Origin: Candidatus Eremiobacteraceae bacterium
GTDB lineage: Bacteria > Vulcanimicrobiota > Vulcanimicrobiia > Eremiobacterales > Eremiobacteraceae
Reading direction: 5' to 3'
Assembly (NCBI GenBank): GCA_035710745.1
Contig: DASTCX010000018.1
Location: 134,001 to 198,000, forward strand
DNA: 64,000 nt
The notes under the pieces are model-generated. The model did not search any database, was not told the DNA's origin, and saw only the letters and a list, made by a program, of their open reading frames with translations. Positions 53,954 to 61,656 of the stretch are shown one piece after another; within the stretch, counting starts at the first letter, position 1; every line of letters begins with the position of its first letter. Made by a program: the position numbers and the translations under genes.

Positions 53954-55234
53954 TTGGATGATCGCAACTCGCGCCTAGCAGGGCTCGCCACCCTATCTCT
54001 GCTTCTAGCCGCCTGGCTCGCCGGATGTGGCTCGCATTCGATCCAAGCGCCGGTCGCGGCACCCGGCCTTGCCGCGCGGGGGAACGTCGCGAGCCCGCCG
54101 CCCGGAATCCTCGCCGACACGTGGTCGGGCATCCACGCGTTCCAAGTCTTCGACGCGCACATCCCGCCGTTGCGGGCGACCGCCCACGCATCGCGCTACG
54201 AGCTCGTGTGGGGCACCCGCGACCCGCAAGCCTGGCTCGCGGGCAACCCAGCGATCATCGCGACCTACTACGCACCGTTCGACTCCGATTTCACGAAAGT
54301 CCATGGGCTCAAGTGGTGGCAGGGGCATCACCCCGATTGGATCCTCTACAAGTGCGACGAGAAGACGCCGGCGTGGCCGAGCGGGCTGAAATACGTGCCG
54401 CTCGACATCTCGAATCCGGCGGTCGTGCAATGGCAGATGGCGACGTATGCGCCGGTGATGGAAAACGGCGGATATAGCGGCTTCGGCGCGGATCTCGTGA
54501 GCCTCGACAATGCGACGCTTGGTTGCGGCGTGTTCATCCACGGCGTCTGGACGCAGAAGTTCTCCGGCCAAAATGTGGACGAGGCGTGGGCGCAGGCCGT
54601 TCTCGCGTGGACGCAGGCAGTCGTCAACGCGATGCACTCGCAGCCGCGCCCGCTCGTGTTCGGCGCGAATCACGTGCCGGAGAGCCGTCCGTTCGGCGAC
54701 GCGGATGAGGACGCGTTCTTGAACCTCATCGACTTCGACGACGACGAGAGCGCGTTCACGAACTACGGGCAGCAGCCCGTCACGACGGCGAGGCTCACGT
54801 TGATCGTCGAGTGGATGAAATACATCCAAGGACTCGGCAAGGCGTTCGTCGTCGACGACAAGTGGAACACGCCGACGACCACGCAGCAGGAGCTCGGCTG
54901 GTCCATCGGCACGTATCTGCTCGGCAAGTACCACCAATCGGCGCTCTTCACAGACCATCTGCCGGGCTACGGTTACGAATATTATTTTCCGCAGTACAAT
55001 GCGGCGGTCAGCAAGCCGTGCGCCGACATGGTACCCGATCCGAACGACAAGGGCATCTTCACGCGCAAGTATGAGGGCGCGTACGTGGTGGTCAATGCAT
55101 CGCTGAGCCAGACGTTCAGCGTGACGTTGCCGAAGCCGTCATACAAGTCGATCTTCGGGGATATCGTGACGAGCCCGGTGACGGTACCGCCTGATACCGG
55201 CGACATCTTATTGACCTCTCACGGCTGCCAATAG
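53954..55234 (+). CDS. Putative glycoside hydrolase-like lipoprotein (GHL15-type)
   Basis: 426 aa from TTG. Lipobox LAGCG (Cys near 25). The remainder resembles the putative glycoside-hydrolase TIM barrels of GHL15: YYAPFDSDFTKVHGLKWWQGHHPDWILYKCDEKTPAW, VPLDISNPAVVQWQ, GYSGFGADLVSLDNATLGCG, FVVDDKWNTPTTTQQELGWSIGTYLLGKYHQ, and a C-terminal beta part FTRKYEGAYVVVNASLSQTFSVTLPKPSYKSIFGDIV. A polysaccharide-cleaving role is likely but the substrate is unknown. Start codon choice is uncertain. Confidence 0.7.
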   Translation: MDDRNSRLAGLATLSLLLAAWLAGCGSHSIQAPVAAPGLAARGNVASPPPGILADTWSGIHAFQVFDAHIPPLRATAHASRYELVWGTRDPQAWLAGNPAIIATYYAPFDSDFTKVHGLKWWQGHHPDWILYKCDEKTPAWPSGLKYVPLDISNPAVVQWQMATYAPVMENGGYSGFGADLVSLDNATLGCGVFIHGVWTQKFSGQNVDEAWAQAVLAWTQAVVNAMHSQPRPLVFGANHVPESRPFGDADEDAFLNLIDFDDDESAFTNYGQQPVTTARLTLIVEWMKYIQGLGKAFVVDDKWNTPTTTQQELGWSIGTYLLGKYHQSALFTDHLPGYGYEYYFPQYNAAVSKPCADMVPDPNDKGIFTRKYEGAYVVVNASLSQTFSVTLPKPSYKSIFGDIVTSPVTVPPDTGDILLTSHGCQ

Positions 55235-55289
55235 CCGCGGCCGTCTTGGCCGCCGGTAGCGGCTGCTAGACGCGCTCGACGCTCGCGTG

Positions 55290-55323
55290 AACGCACTTCT
55301 GTCAATGATGGAGGTGCGTTTTT
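55290..55323 (+). promoter_or_regulatory. Hairpin that sequesters the ribosome-binding site of the C11 peptidase gene
   Basis: AACGCACTTC (55290-55299) pairs with GAGGTGCGTT (55311-55320) with loop TGTCAATGATG, then TTTT(C)ATG. The GGAGG ribosome-binding site of the next gene lies inside the 3' arm. It looks like an intrinsic terminator and like a translation-blocking hairpin. Confidence 0.55.
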
Positions 55324-55324
55324 C

Positions 55325-55933
55325 ATGGATCCGGCAGCGCTATCGGCGCACGAGCGTCACCCGGTCGTCTTCGGCGTATACCGCGACGGCGACAACAACC
55401 TCGACCAGGCGCAAGAGCGAAATGTCACCGACTTCGTTTCGGCGACCGCGCGCGATCGCGCGCTGAAGGTCGTCGCCGAAGATACGACCTCGCTGCCGCG
55501 ATCGTCGTTCGGGATCGGCGAGCTGCGGACCGAGTCGTCCATCATCGAGGGCGGCGACCAGCGCGTCGTGCGCGTCACGTCGCCGGTCGACATGTCCGAT
55601 CGTTCGACGCTCGCGGCCTTCGTCGAGCGCACGCTCGATGCGCGAACGTCCGACCCGAAGTTCGCACGCGCCGACGTGTGGCTCGACCTCGTCGATCACG
55701 GCGGCGGCGACGGCGGGGGCCTTGAAGCCGATTCGAGCGGCGGCTTCATGTCGATCGGCGACATCGCGGGCGCGATCGCGGACGGACGCGCTCGCTTTCG
55801 AGCGGAGCATCCCGGCGCGGATGACCGCGTCACGGGCGTGGTCGCGAATCAATGCTTGATGAGTTCTTTGGGCTTCGCAGACTCGCTCTCACGCGCCGGT
55901 GTCCGTTATCTGTGCGCCTCGCCGGAAACATGA
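55325..55933 (+). pseudogene. C11 (clostripain-family) peptidase, truncated at the island edge
   Basis: 202 aa. The first two-thirds are like a clostripain-family cysteine peptidase: GVYRDGDNNLDQAQERNVTDFV, ...VWLDLVDHGGGDGGG (His of the dyad), then NQCLMSSLGFADSLSRAGVRYLCASPET, where the family has (D/N)xCLMxxxEVAYELxxxAxYxVxSxE, and it stops right there. Clostripain-like proteins normally continue for at least another 100-200 residues. The catalytic Cys may still be present, but the missing C-terminal part suggests truncation. Sequence beyond 55933 has a different base composition and shows no remainder. Confidence 0.65.
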
Positions 55934-56243
55934 GGTCGCATGCGCCCAGGAGTTAGTGGGCTCATTCCGTCGCGAGGGTACTGATATACTTGGCTCAAAT
56001 CCGGTCTGTCCCGTATACGGTCGTATGAGCTACCCCTGGATTGGTGGCGGATGGGTCTCAATTCGTGACTCTATAATGGTAGCACGAGTTACCGTGCCGG
56101 GGTCACGTTGCGGAACGGAAACTAAACCGATCTTGCGAACGTACCGACGTAGGGGATGTGGTTCTCAGAGGGGTAACACAAACCCAGGCGCACAGGCTTA
56201 AAGCCACGATGCGCTATGTGCCGTCGCCTCAAAGGGGCAATTT
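55934..56243 (+). other. Gene-free stretch at start of AT-richer island
   Basis: 310 bases without a credible gene. A TATAAT hexamer occurs at 56073 without a good -35, and a hairpin (GCGCA/TGCGC enclosing GGCT/AGCC, 56188-56214) lies 30 bases before the HicB-like gene. Base composition falls well below the window average here. Confidence 0.5.
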
Positions 56244-56687
56244 GTGGTGGACACTGTGACCGAATCCGTAGCGGCCACTGAGTCAGTCGAAGAGTCAGTA
56301 GAAAAAATCGATCTAACCGTTTTCGTCCGTCCGTCTTACGTTGACGACGGCTTCTTAGCCATTTGCTATCAGTGGAATCTCGCAGCAAGCGGTAAAACTC
56401 CCTACGAAGCGTTTGAGAATCTTCGCGATGTTGTCATGACCGCCGCTGAGATAGCCGAAGAGGGTGGCGAAGAGTCATTTGACGCCTTCGTTAATCAGAA
56501 ACCAAACGCCGCCACGATTAGAGAGTTTACAACGTTCAAAATCGTTTGGGCGATAACACTCGTCTTCGCGGTTATTCTCATGCCCGCCGCTCTAGTATTT
56601 ATGGGAGTGAAGCTCTTACAGGAGAGTTTGCAGAGCCGCTTCAGGAAGTATAGCGTTCCTGCGAACATGATGCTTTGCCACTCTTAG
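56244..56687 (+). CDS. HicB-like protein with C-terminal membrane helix
   Basis: 147 aa. Residues 22-75 follow the HicB partial RNase-H fold pattern (LTVFVRPSYVDDGFLAICYQWNLAASGKTPYEAFENLRDVVMTAAEI). Instead of the usual C-terminal DNA-binding helix-turn-helix or ribbon-helix-helix, residues 98-121 (FKIVWAITLVFAVILMPAALVFMG) form a clear membrane segment with a short charged tail. A HicA-like gene follows seven bases later. HicB usually neutralises HicA; a membrane-tethered form would be unusual. Codon use and composition differ from the core genes. Confidence 0.6.
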   Translation: MVDTVTESVAATESVEESVEKIDLTVFVRPSYVDDGFLAICYQWNLAASGKTPYEAFENLRDVVMTAAEIAEEGGEESFDAFVNQKPNAATIREFTTFKIVWAITLVFAVILMPAALVFMGVKLLQESLQSRFRKYSVPANMMLCHS

Positions 56688-56694
56688 GATATGG

Positions 56695-57006
56695 ATGGGC
56701 AAACGTTGGCCGCCGATCAAGAGGCGAGACTGGGTTGAAATCCTAGAGAACCTAGGACTCATGCCCCGTGCGGCGAGGAAGTCCGGCCGGGGCGATCACC
56801 GGGTCTATCACGGTCAAATCAACGGGCGTTCGGTTATGATACCCGTGGATTGGAACGTGGAAGAAGTCGACTACTACTACGTCGGCCAGCTGGAAGATCA
56901 GTCGGGCCTGACCAAGGCGGAAATCTACGGTCGGTGCAAGCGGACGGCCCGGTCCGCGTCGGTACCATGTCTGCTCAAGGCTGAGCCGGAACCTACTGAC
57001 GGGTAA
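56695..57006 (+). CDS. HicA-like mRNA interferase toxin
   Basis: 103 aa. GKRWPPIKRRDWVEILENLGLM followed by the HicA signature GRGDHRVYHGQINGRSVMIPVDW (His35 in the place of the catalytic His), then VGQLEDQSGLTKAEIY. About 30 extra C-terminal residues follow the HicA core. HicA toxins cleave mRNA. Usual order is hicA-hicB; here the HicB-like gene is first. Ribosome-binding bases AGGA overlap the stop of the upstream gene, so the two are coupled. Confidence 0.72.
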   Translation: MGKRWPPIKRRDWVEILENLGLMPRAARKSGRGDHRVYHGQINGRSVMIPVDWNVEEVDYYYVGQLEDQSGLTKAEIYGRCKRTARSASVPCLLKAEPEPTDG

Positions 57007-57075
57007 CATCCGCCTCAAGGCGAAGTAAGGGCTAGTCCCCGCGTGAGCGGGGCACCGCTATAACCCGGTAACTAT

Positions 57076-57321
57076 ATGGCGCGGTCGGCACCATATCTTA
57101 CCCCTCACTCGGCTGTTCCGGAACGCTCGCGATCCTCCGTGCCCGACGGCGGGACCTATTGGTATCGCGAGTCCATAACCCAAGGCACCGACAAATGCAT
57201 CGATGGGGGCACGATTCAAATGCATGTCCTTCCATTGGGTGACGGCACATCTTGGGACTGGAAATGGGATGGATCGGACATTTCCGTAAGAGGCGTCAGC
57301 GGTACGCCGAACAATCAATAG
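57076..57321 (+). CDS. Small hypothetical protein or gene fragment
   Basis: 81 aa, ATG start. Residues 22-75 (VPDGGTYWYRESITQGTDKCIDGGTIQMHVLPLGDGTSWDWKWDGSDISVRGVSG) look like beta-strand sequence. No family recognised. It lies at the edge between the AT-richer part and the GC-rich recombinase block and could be the remains of a longer gene. Confidence 0.4.
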   Translation: MARSAPYLTPHSAVPERSRSSVPDGGTYWYRESITQGTDKCIDGGTIQMHVLPLGDGTSWDWKWDGSDISVRGVSGTPNNQ

Positions 57322-57595
57322 CGATTAGACGTGGGGTGGGTCGAGGATCGCCGACATGAACCGATGCGGGCGACGCGGCATGCGGCCTCGTGTCAGCCGC
57401 CGGCGACGAAGGCGCGCACGACTCCTTGCCGTCAATCCACGCCTGGACCCGGTCGGTCTGCCGCCGGCGCGCGATGTACGCCGTCAACTTGAAGCCGATA
57501 GTATCGGCGAGATAGCGCACAATTGCGGAGAAATCGCGGCCGAGCGATTCGCGATACGACTCACGGAGCAGATCGTCGATAGCTGTACGGCTCAC
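57296..57595 (-). pseudogene. Remnant of an Xre/MbcA/ParS-type antitoxin (DUF2384 family)
   Basis: 99 aa from GTG. Residues 23-59 (FSAIVRYLADTIGFKLTAYIARRRQTDRVQAWIDGKE) resemble the N-terminal Xre-like helix-turn-helix of MbcA/ParS antitoxins (LGxKLTAYIAGVxxxxxVxxWxxG). The conserved C-terminal half that binds the RES toxin is absent; the last 40 residues are low-complexity and run into the composition boundary at about 57.3 kb. It overlaps the end of the gene at 57561. No RES toxin gene is seen. Confidence 0.4.
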
Positions 57596-58190
57596 CGATT
57601 ATCGGCGGCCTTAGCCACTCCGGGGCGGATGGCCAGAGCGCGACGTCGTGGCGCTCGAAGAGGTCGCGCAGGAACGCGCGGGCGGCGTAGACGTCGCGCG
57701 GCGACGGAAGTCGTTCGGTCGTGCGACTCAGTATCTGCACTAGCACGATGTCGGGCCGTCGAAAGCCCGGATACGCGCCGGTGAACCTCGGGCCGTATAC
57801 GCGCATGATGCGGCGCAGAATCGCACGCGCGGAGATCCGGACCGGGAGCGGAGCGGCGAGCCCGAGGGGAGGCAACGTCGCGCGCGCTTGCGACGGCGCG
57901 CGCAGCGGCAGCACGACGACGAGGCCGATCGGACCTCCGTGCCGCAGCGCGACGTACGCCGCGCATACGGCGTCGAAGAACTCCAAGCGGGATGCGCGCT
58001 CGACCCTGACTGGCAACGTGCCGAGCAGATCGGTTTCAATCGAGACAACCTCCAGATTTGGATGCGAGGGCGCCTCGAAACGCTCGAGCCAGCGCAGCCA
58101 CGTGCCGAGCGAGCCGACGAGGCGAAGAAAGCGCCCGTCCGTCGGCGCCACCCTTGCGCGCGACAGTCGACCCGTCGGATCGTTTTTCAC
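57561..58190 (-). CDS. Hypothetical protein, 209 aa
   Basis: GTG start overlapping the stop of the gene upstream (GTGA). Two alpha/beta regions (VVSIETDLLGTLPVRVERASRLEFFDAVCAAYVALRHGGPIGLVVVLPLR and RFTGAYPGFRRPDIVLVQILSR...VYAARAFLRDLFERHDVALWP). No family recognised. It is on the strand of the recombinase genes, which supports its being cargo of the same unit. Confidence 0.55.
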   Translation of the reverse strand: MKNDPTGRLSRARVAPTDGRFLRLVGSLGTWLRWLERFEAPSHPNLEVVSIETDLLGTLPVRVERASRLEFFDAVCAAYVALRHGGPIGLVVVLPLRAPSQARATLPPLGLAAPLPVRISARAILRRIMRVYGPRFTGAYPGFRRPDIVLVQILSRTTERLPSPRDVYAARAFLRDLFERHDVALWPSAPEWLRPPIIGEPYSYRRSAP

Positions 58191-58444
58191 TTGGTCCTTT
58201 CCAAAAAGCGACGCGCTTCATGGCGCGCGCGCTCGACGATCGCGTCGCGAAGGCGCGCCGACAACAGGCTCAGCCTAAAGGCCCAGTCGGCCGCAAGTTG
58301 CGCGGCGCCCGTCGCATCGCGATAATCTTCTGACGCGAGGAGCGCCTCGACCACGCGCGCGGCGGCGACGAAGTCGGAACCGACCGCACCGAGCCGGTGC
58401 GCCCATTCGAGCATCTTCGGGCCGGAAGGCCCGTCGTCAGGCAT
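58187..58444 (-). CDS. Hypothetical small helical protein, 85 aa
   Basis: ATG start. Predicted all-helical (MLEWAHRLGAVGSDFVAAARVVEALLASEDYRDATGAAQLAADWAFRLSLLSARLRDAIVERARHEARRFLERTK). Overlaps the next gene by four bases. 134 bases downstream of the recombinase trio. No family recognised. Confidence 0.55.
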   Translation of the reverse strand: MPDDGPSGPKMLEWAHRLGAVGSDFVAAARVVEALLASEDYRDATGAAQLAADWAFRLSLLSARLRDAIVERARHEARRFLERTK

Positions 58445-58578
58445 CGCCAGCGCCTCGCAGCTCGGCGGATGGACTCGTCAACCTATCGTGACGCGCGACG
58501 GCACCGCCGAGGAGGTTGATAGCACGTTGGACCATCCGTGCCGCGCGCTTCGCACGCGCGACCGACCGCCTTTCATCA

Positions 58579-58938
58579 CTATGCATCTTCTTCGTCGTCC
58601 CCGCCGTTAGGCAGCTGGAAATTTCGAATCAGCTTCTTCTTCTTCGGTCGCATTGCGCCGTTGCGATCGAGCGCGCCGGACGTCGGATCCGCATGTCCAA
58701 CGATCAGGTGCGCGCGGCGTATGGCGCGGAGCAGCGGCCGAACGCCGTGCACGCCGAGGTACGGCAAGAATTCCTCGACAAGAAGCGCGACGGTCGACGG
58801 ATCCGCTGGCAGCGAACGAAGCCGTCGCAGGTCGCACCAGGCGCGAAATGCTTGGAAGCTGCCGATGCGGAAGGCGTTCTCGCGCGGGAGATGCGCGCGC
58901 CCGGCGACCGCAAGAGTTTCCGAACGATGCTCGTTCAC
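58579..58938 (-). CDS. Stand-alone tyrosine-recombinase core-binding domain protein (third of trio)
   Basis: 119 aa from a GTG that overlaps the stop of the second recombinase gene (GTGA). Residues 24-90 (FRIGSFQAFRAWCDLRRLRSLPADPSTVALLVEEFLPYLGVHGVRPLLRAIRRAHLIVGHADPTSG) are a SAM-like core-binding domain as in phage integrases (WC...LPA...V..YL...AI...H...G..DPT). It then ends in a basic/acidic tail (MRPKKKKLIRNF ... GGDDEEDA). No catalytic domain follows. It could be a DNA-binding accessory of the other two or a truncated third recombinase. Confidence 0.65.
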   Translation of the reverse strand: MNEHRSETLAVAGRAHLPRENAFRIGSFQAFRAWCDLRRLRSLPADPSTVALLVEEFLPYLGVHGVRPLLRAIRRAHLIVGHADPTSGALDRNGAMRPKKKKLIRNFQLPNGGDDEEDA

Positions 58939-60221
58939 GTGCGCGCTCCTCGGCCGGCCGGCGCCGAGCGACCTCGCTGTCGAAGATGACGCAAGCGCAA
59001 TTCTCGCGTCGATTGGAGCGCCCGGCCGTACCCGTCGATGATGCTTTGCGCGCCGGCATACCCCGCGGCAGCCGCCACGGCGACCGGCCCCAACTTTCGC
59101 GTCGCGTCGACGACGAATCCCTTGCGGATCGCGGCGACGCAGACGCCATGATGCGGAATCCCCGCGTTCTTCGCGAGCCGCCGAAGCGTCACGGCAATCG
59201 CGTGCGACGACATCGGCTGGTTCGCGAACCCCGACGGAGTGTGGCTCGGGAAGAGCGGGCCTGGTTCGACGCCGATGACCGCCGACCACCGCCTGAACCA
59301 CGTCTTGACGGACAAATCGGGATCGCCGCACTCCCATATCTTCACCTCGCGCATGTGACGCATGCCGATCGTGAAGACGATTCCGTCCTCTTCCGCGCGA
59401 CAGCGTGAGACGTCCATGGCCCGAACGTGGCGCAGCGCCAAGCCGCCGAGCGCGAGACAGACCAGCAACAGGCCGTTGCGCGCCCCGAACGCCGACCGTC
59501 GATTCATGCGCTCGAGCATCAGGCGGACGTCTTTGAGGCGGATAGACCGCATCTGCGCCCGCGGCCGCTCGCGACAGAGTCCATCGACAATCGCCTTCAC
59601 TTGCGGATGGACGGCGAGGTCGCACGCTCCGCCTTTGCGGAAGTAGTGCGACAGCCCATGGAGTCGGTTCGCCACGGTCTGGGCGGCCAAGCCAGAAGCC
59701 ACCACGTCGGCGACGTACCTCTTGAAATTCGGCAAACCCGGCTCGAGCGGATCGACGCCGCTCTTCTTCGCCCACTCCACCCAGAGTCTCGCCGCGAGCG
59801 TGTACCCCTTGCGGGTCGACGGGCTGTAGGCCGCCGACGCCATGCGCTTGGCCCGTCGTCGTCGAACCGACAATCCGGCAACCGGTCGGGCCAGCGGATC
59901 ATCTTGCGGCGCGATGTCGAGCAAGTCTATTGCCTCCGCGACCGCGGGATCGTCGACGAGCACGGGCACGCCCTCTTCGCGGAAATACCAAGCGATGGCG
60001 TGCGACGCCCGACGCGCGTCGTTCGGAATCGAAAAACGCCGAAGGTACGCGACGAGATAGTCGATCGGCGGACGGCGCGGATCGAGTCCGTCAGCGACGG
60101 CGGCTCGTTCCCAGGACTTCGCTCGCCAACGGTATGTCTTCACCGTGGCCGGCGTATAGCGTTCGACCGCCCCGTCGGGCGCTCGAGACAGCGACGCTTG
60201 ACGACCGCGGAAAGCTCTCAT
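58935..60221 (-). CDS. Degenerate tyrosine recombinase with two core-binding domains (second of trio)
   Basis: 428 aa; ATGA overlap with the first integrase gene. Two similar core-binding domains lie in tandem (about 20-100, starting YTPATVKTYRWRAKSWERAA, and 130-215, starting YSPSTRKGYTLAARLWVEWA). The catalytic domain keeps Arg264 (LALGGLALRHVRAMDV), Arg366 (AAIRKGF) and a Tyr398 in DGYGRA at the correct spacing (R to Y = 32, as in XerD), but the histidine three before Arg366 is Ala363 and the one at +23 is absent (GYAGA). It may be inactive or use another acid-base arrangement. Confidence 0.78.
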   Translation of the reverse strand: MRAFRGRQASLSRAPDGAVERYTPATVKTYRWRAKSWERAAVADGLDPRRPPIDYLVAYLRRFSIPNDARRASHAIAWYFREEGVPVLVDDPAVAEAIDLLDIAPQDDPLARPVAGLSVRRRRAKRMASAAYSPSTRKGYTLAARLWVEWAKKSGVDPLEPGLPNFKRYVADVVASGLAAQTVANRLHGLSHYFRKGGACDLAVHPQVKAIVDGLCRERPRAQMRSIRLKDVRLMLERMNRRSAFGARNGLLLVCLALGGLALRHVRAMDVSRCRAEEDGIVFTIGMRHMREVKIWECGDPDLSVKTWFRRWSAVIGVEPGPLFPSHTPSGFANQPMSSHAIAVTLRRLAKNAGIPHHGVCVAAIRKGFVVDATRKLGPVAVAAAAGYAGAQSIIDGYGRALQSTRELRLRHLRQRGRSAPAGRGART

Positions 60222-61390
60222 GAGAGAAGCGCCCGGGCGATGTTGACGCGACGCTGGCGCGGACGATAGTAGGCTTGCAGCGACTGCAAGCTCGCGTGAC
60301 GGACGTGCGCGGCGATGACGACGTCGTCGACGCCGCGTTCCTTCAATTCCGTCACGCAGCCGGCGCGCAGCGAGTGCGCGCCGACGTCGGCGGGAGAAAG
60401 ACCCACCGCCGGAGCGAACCGTTTGACGTACTCGGCGACGCTCCAGGCGCTCAGGCGGCCCTGCACCTGGTTGCCCGGGTAGATGCGTCGGAAGAGCGGA
60501 CCGCTGGTTTCGCCGAGGACCTCGAGCCAGGCCTCGACGGCGGCGACCGGGCAGAGCTGCGGATCGTCGGGCAGACGCTCGATCACGACCTCGGCGCCGC
60601 GCCCGTACTGATCCTTCTTGCTCTTGATGAGATGAATCGTCAGCCGGTCGGACGCGAACTCGAGATCCTCGACGTCGAGCGCGACCGTCTCCTCGCGCCG
60701 CAACCCGCAGAAGAACGTCAGCGCGATCACCGCCCATTCCTGGATGCCGTGCGGCCACGGCCGCTTGGCCGCGGCCGCCGCCATGCCGCGCAGCTCGTCG
60801 GCGGTGACCGCCAGCTTCTGCCGACTCGGCGAGCCGCCGTAGAGCCGAGAGATTCCCCGCATGACGTCGCGGACGAGAAGGACGTCCGTCGGACTGGGCA
60901 GACCGGCCAACCGATGCGCCTTGGCGATCACGCTCAACGTGGCGCGAATGGTCGAGGCCTCGTACCAGTCGTCGGCCATCCCCGCGATGAGATCCGCGGC
61001 GACCGTCGGCGCCATCGGCAACGGACACACGTTCCACCGCTCGCATCGCGCCACCACCTGACGCCATGCGCTGTTGTACGAGCGGATCGTGTTGCGCGCC
61101 AAGCTTTGACACGCGTAGAACGCGGCGCGAGAGACGGCGCCGTCAGCGTCGACGAGAGCGGGCAACCCGAACTCGACTTTCGCAGAAGCGGGGACCGGCA
61201 GCTTGGGGAGGCGCGGCTTCGCTTGTTTCATTCGTTGCGCGCCGTCATCGTTTGTGCCAAAGGATTGAGTCGATGCTCCATCTATTGGCATAGCACCTTC
61301 CGCCGCAGCGGCGGCCGCGAGAATCCATTCGGGGACGGCTGGCTCGCGACGACGTCGACGAACTTGTGGGTTTCGATCGGTCGGTTTCAA
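60218..61390 (-). CDS. Tyrosine recombinase/integrase (first of trio, complete active site)
   Basis: 390 aa from TTG with AAGGAG eight bases upstream. Core-binding domain about 90-185 (SLARNTIRSYNSAWRQVVARCERWNVCPLPM...MRGISRLYGGSPSR). Catalytic residues: Arg231 (FFCGLRREE), Lys near 257, His339 and Arg342 (HSLRAG), His365 (HVRHAS), Tyr374 (AYYRP). Spacing between Arg342, His365 and Tyr374 (23 and 9) equals XerD. Expected to cut and rejoin DNA at an attachment site. Divergent from the excisionase-like gene; an inverted repeat lies upstream. Confidence 0.9.
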   Translation of the reverse strand: MKPTDRNPQVRRRRREPAVPEWILAAAAAAEGAMPIDGASTQSFGTNDDGAQRMKQAKPRLPKLPVPASAKVEFGLPALVDADGAVSRAAFYACQSLARNTIRSYNSAWRQVVARCERWNVCPLPMAPTVAADLIAGMADDWYEASTIRATLSVIAKAHRLAGLPSPTDVLLVRDVMRGISRLYGGSPSRQKLAVTADELRGMAAAAAKRPWPHGIQEWAVIALTFFCGLRREETVALDVEDLEFASDRLTIHLIKSKKDQYGRGAEVVIERLPDDPQLCPVAAVEAWLEVLGETSGPLFRRIYPGNQVQGRLSAWSVAEYVKRFAPAVGLSPADVGAHSLRAGCVTELKERGVDDVVIAAHVRHASLQSLQAYYRPRQRRVNIARALLS

Positions 61391-61441
61391 GACGATGCTC
61401 CTTCGTGCTATGCGTTGGTGCTCGGTGAGTCTTGATGAGCG

Positions 61442-61459
61442 ACGTGATGCGCGTCACGT
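61442..61459. promoter_or_regulatory. Inverted repeat ACGTGA-N6-TCACGT upstream of integrase
   Basis: Perfect six-base arms around TGCGCG, 51 bases upstream of the integrase start codon in the divergent region with the excisionase-like gene. Candidate regulator or excisionase/recombinase binding site. Confidence 0.4.
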
Positions 61460-61656
61460 TTCGGTTTGGATGTTTATCGGTGGATGCCGTATGTCGCCAC
61501 TCTAGGTGCCACTCTTTGCCGCGCCCTTGCCGCCCGCGAAGACGCGGGTACCAGAAGTGACGGAGCCCGGACGACGACGACGCTCAATGTAACTTGGAAC
61601 ACGCAAACGACCTTACGCGCCAGTGCTTGACGAGGGAGAAGTCCGACGTGGGAGCC

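Noticed and set aside
57037-57052. CCCCGCGTGAGCGGGG resembling the core of a type I-E CRISPR repeat
   Set aside because: Only one copy is present, without spacers or cas genes nearby; treated as a simple inverted repeat.
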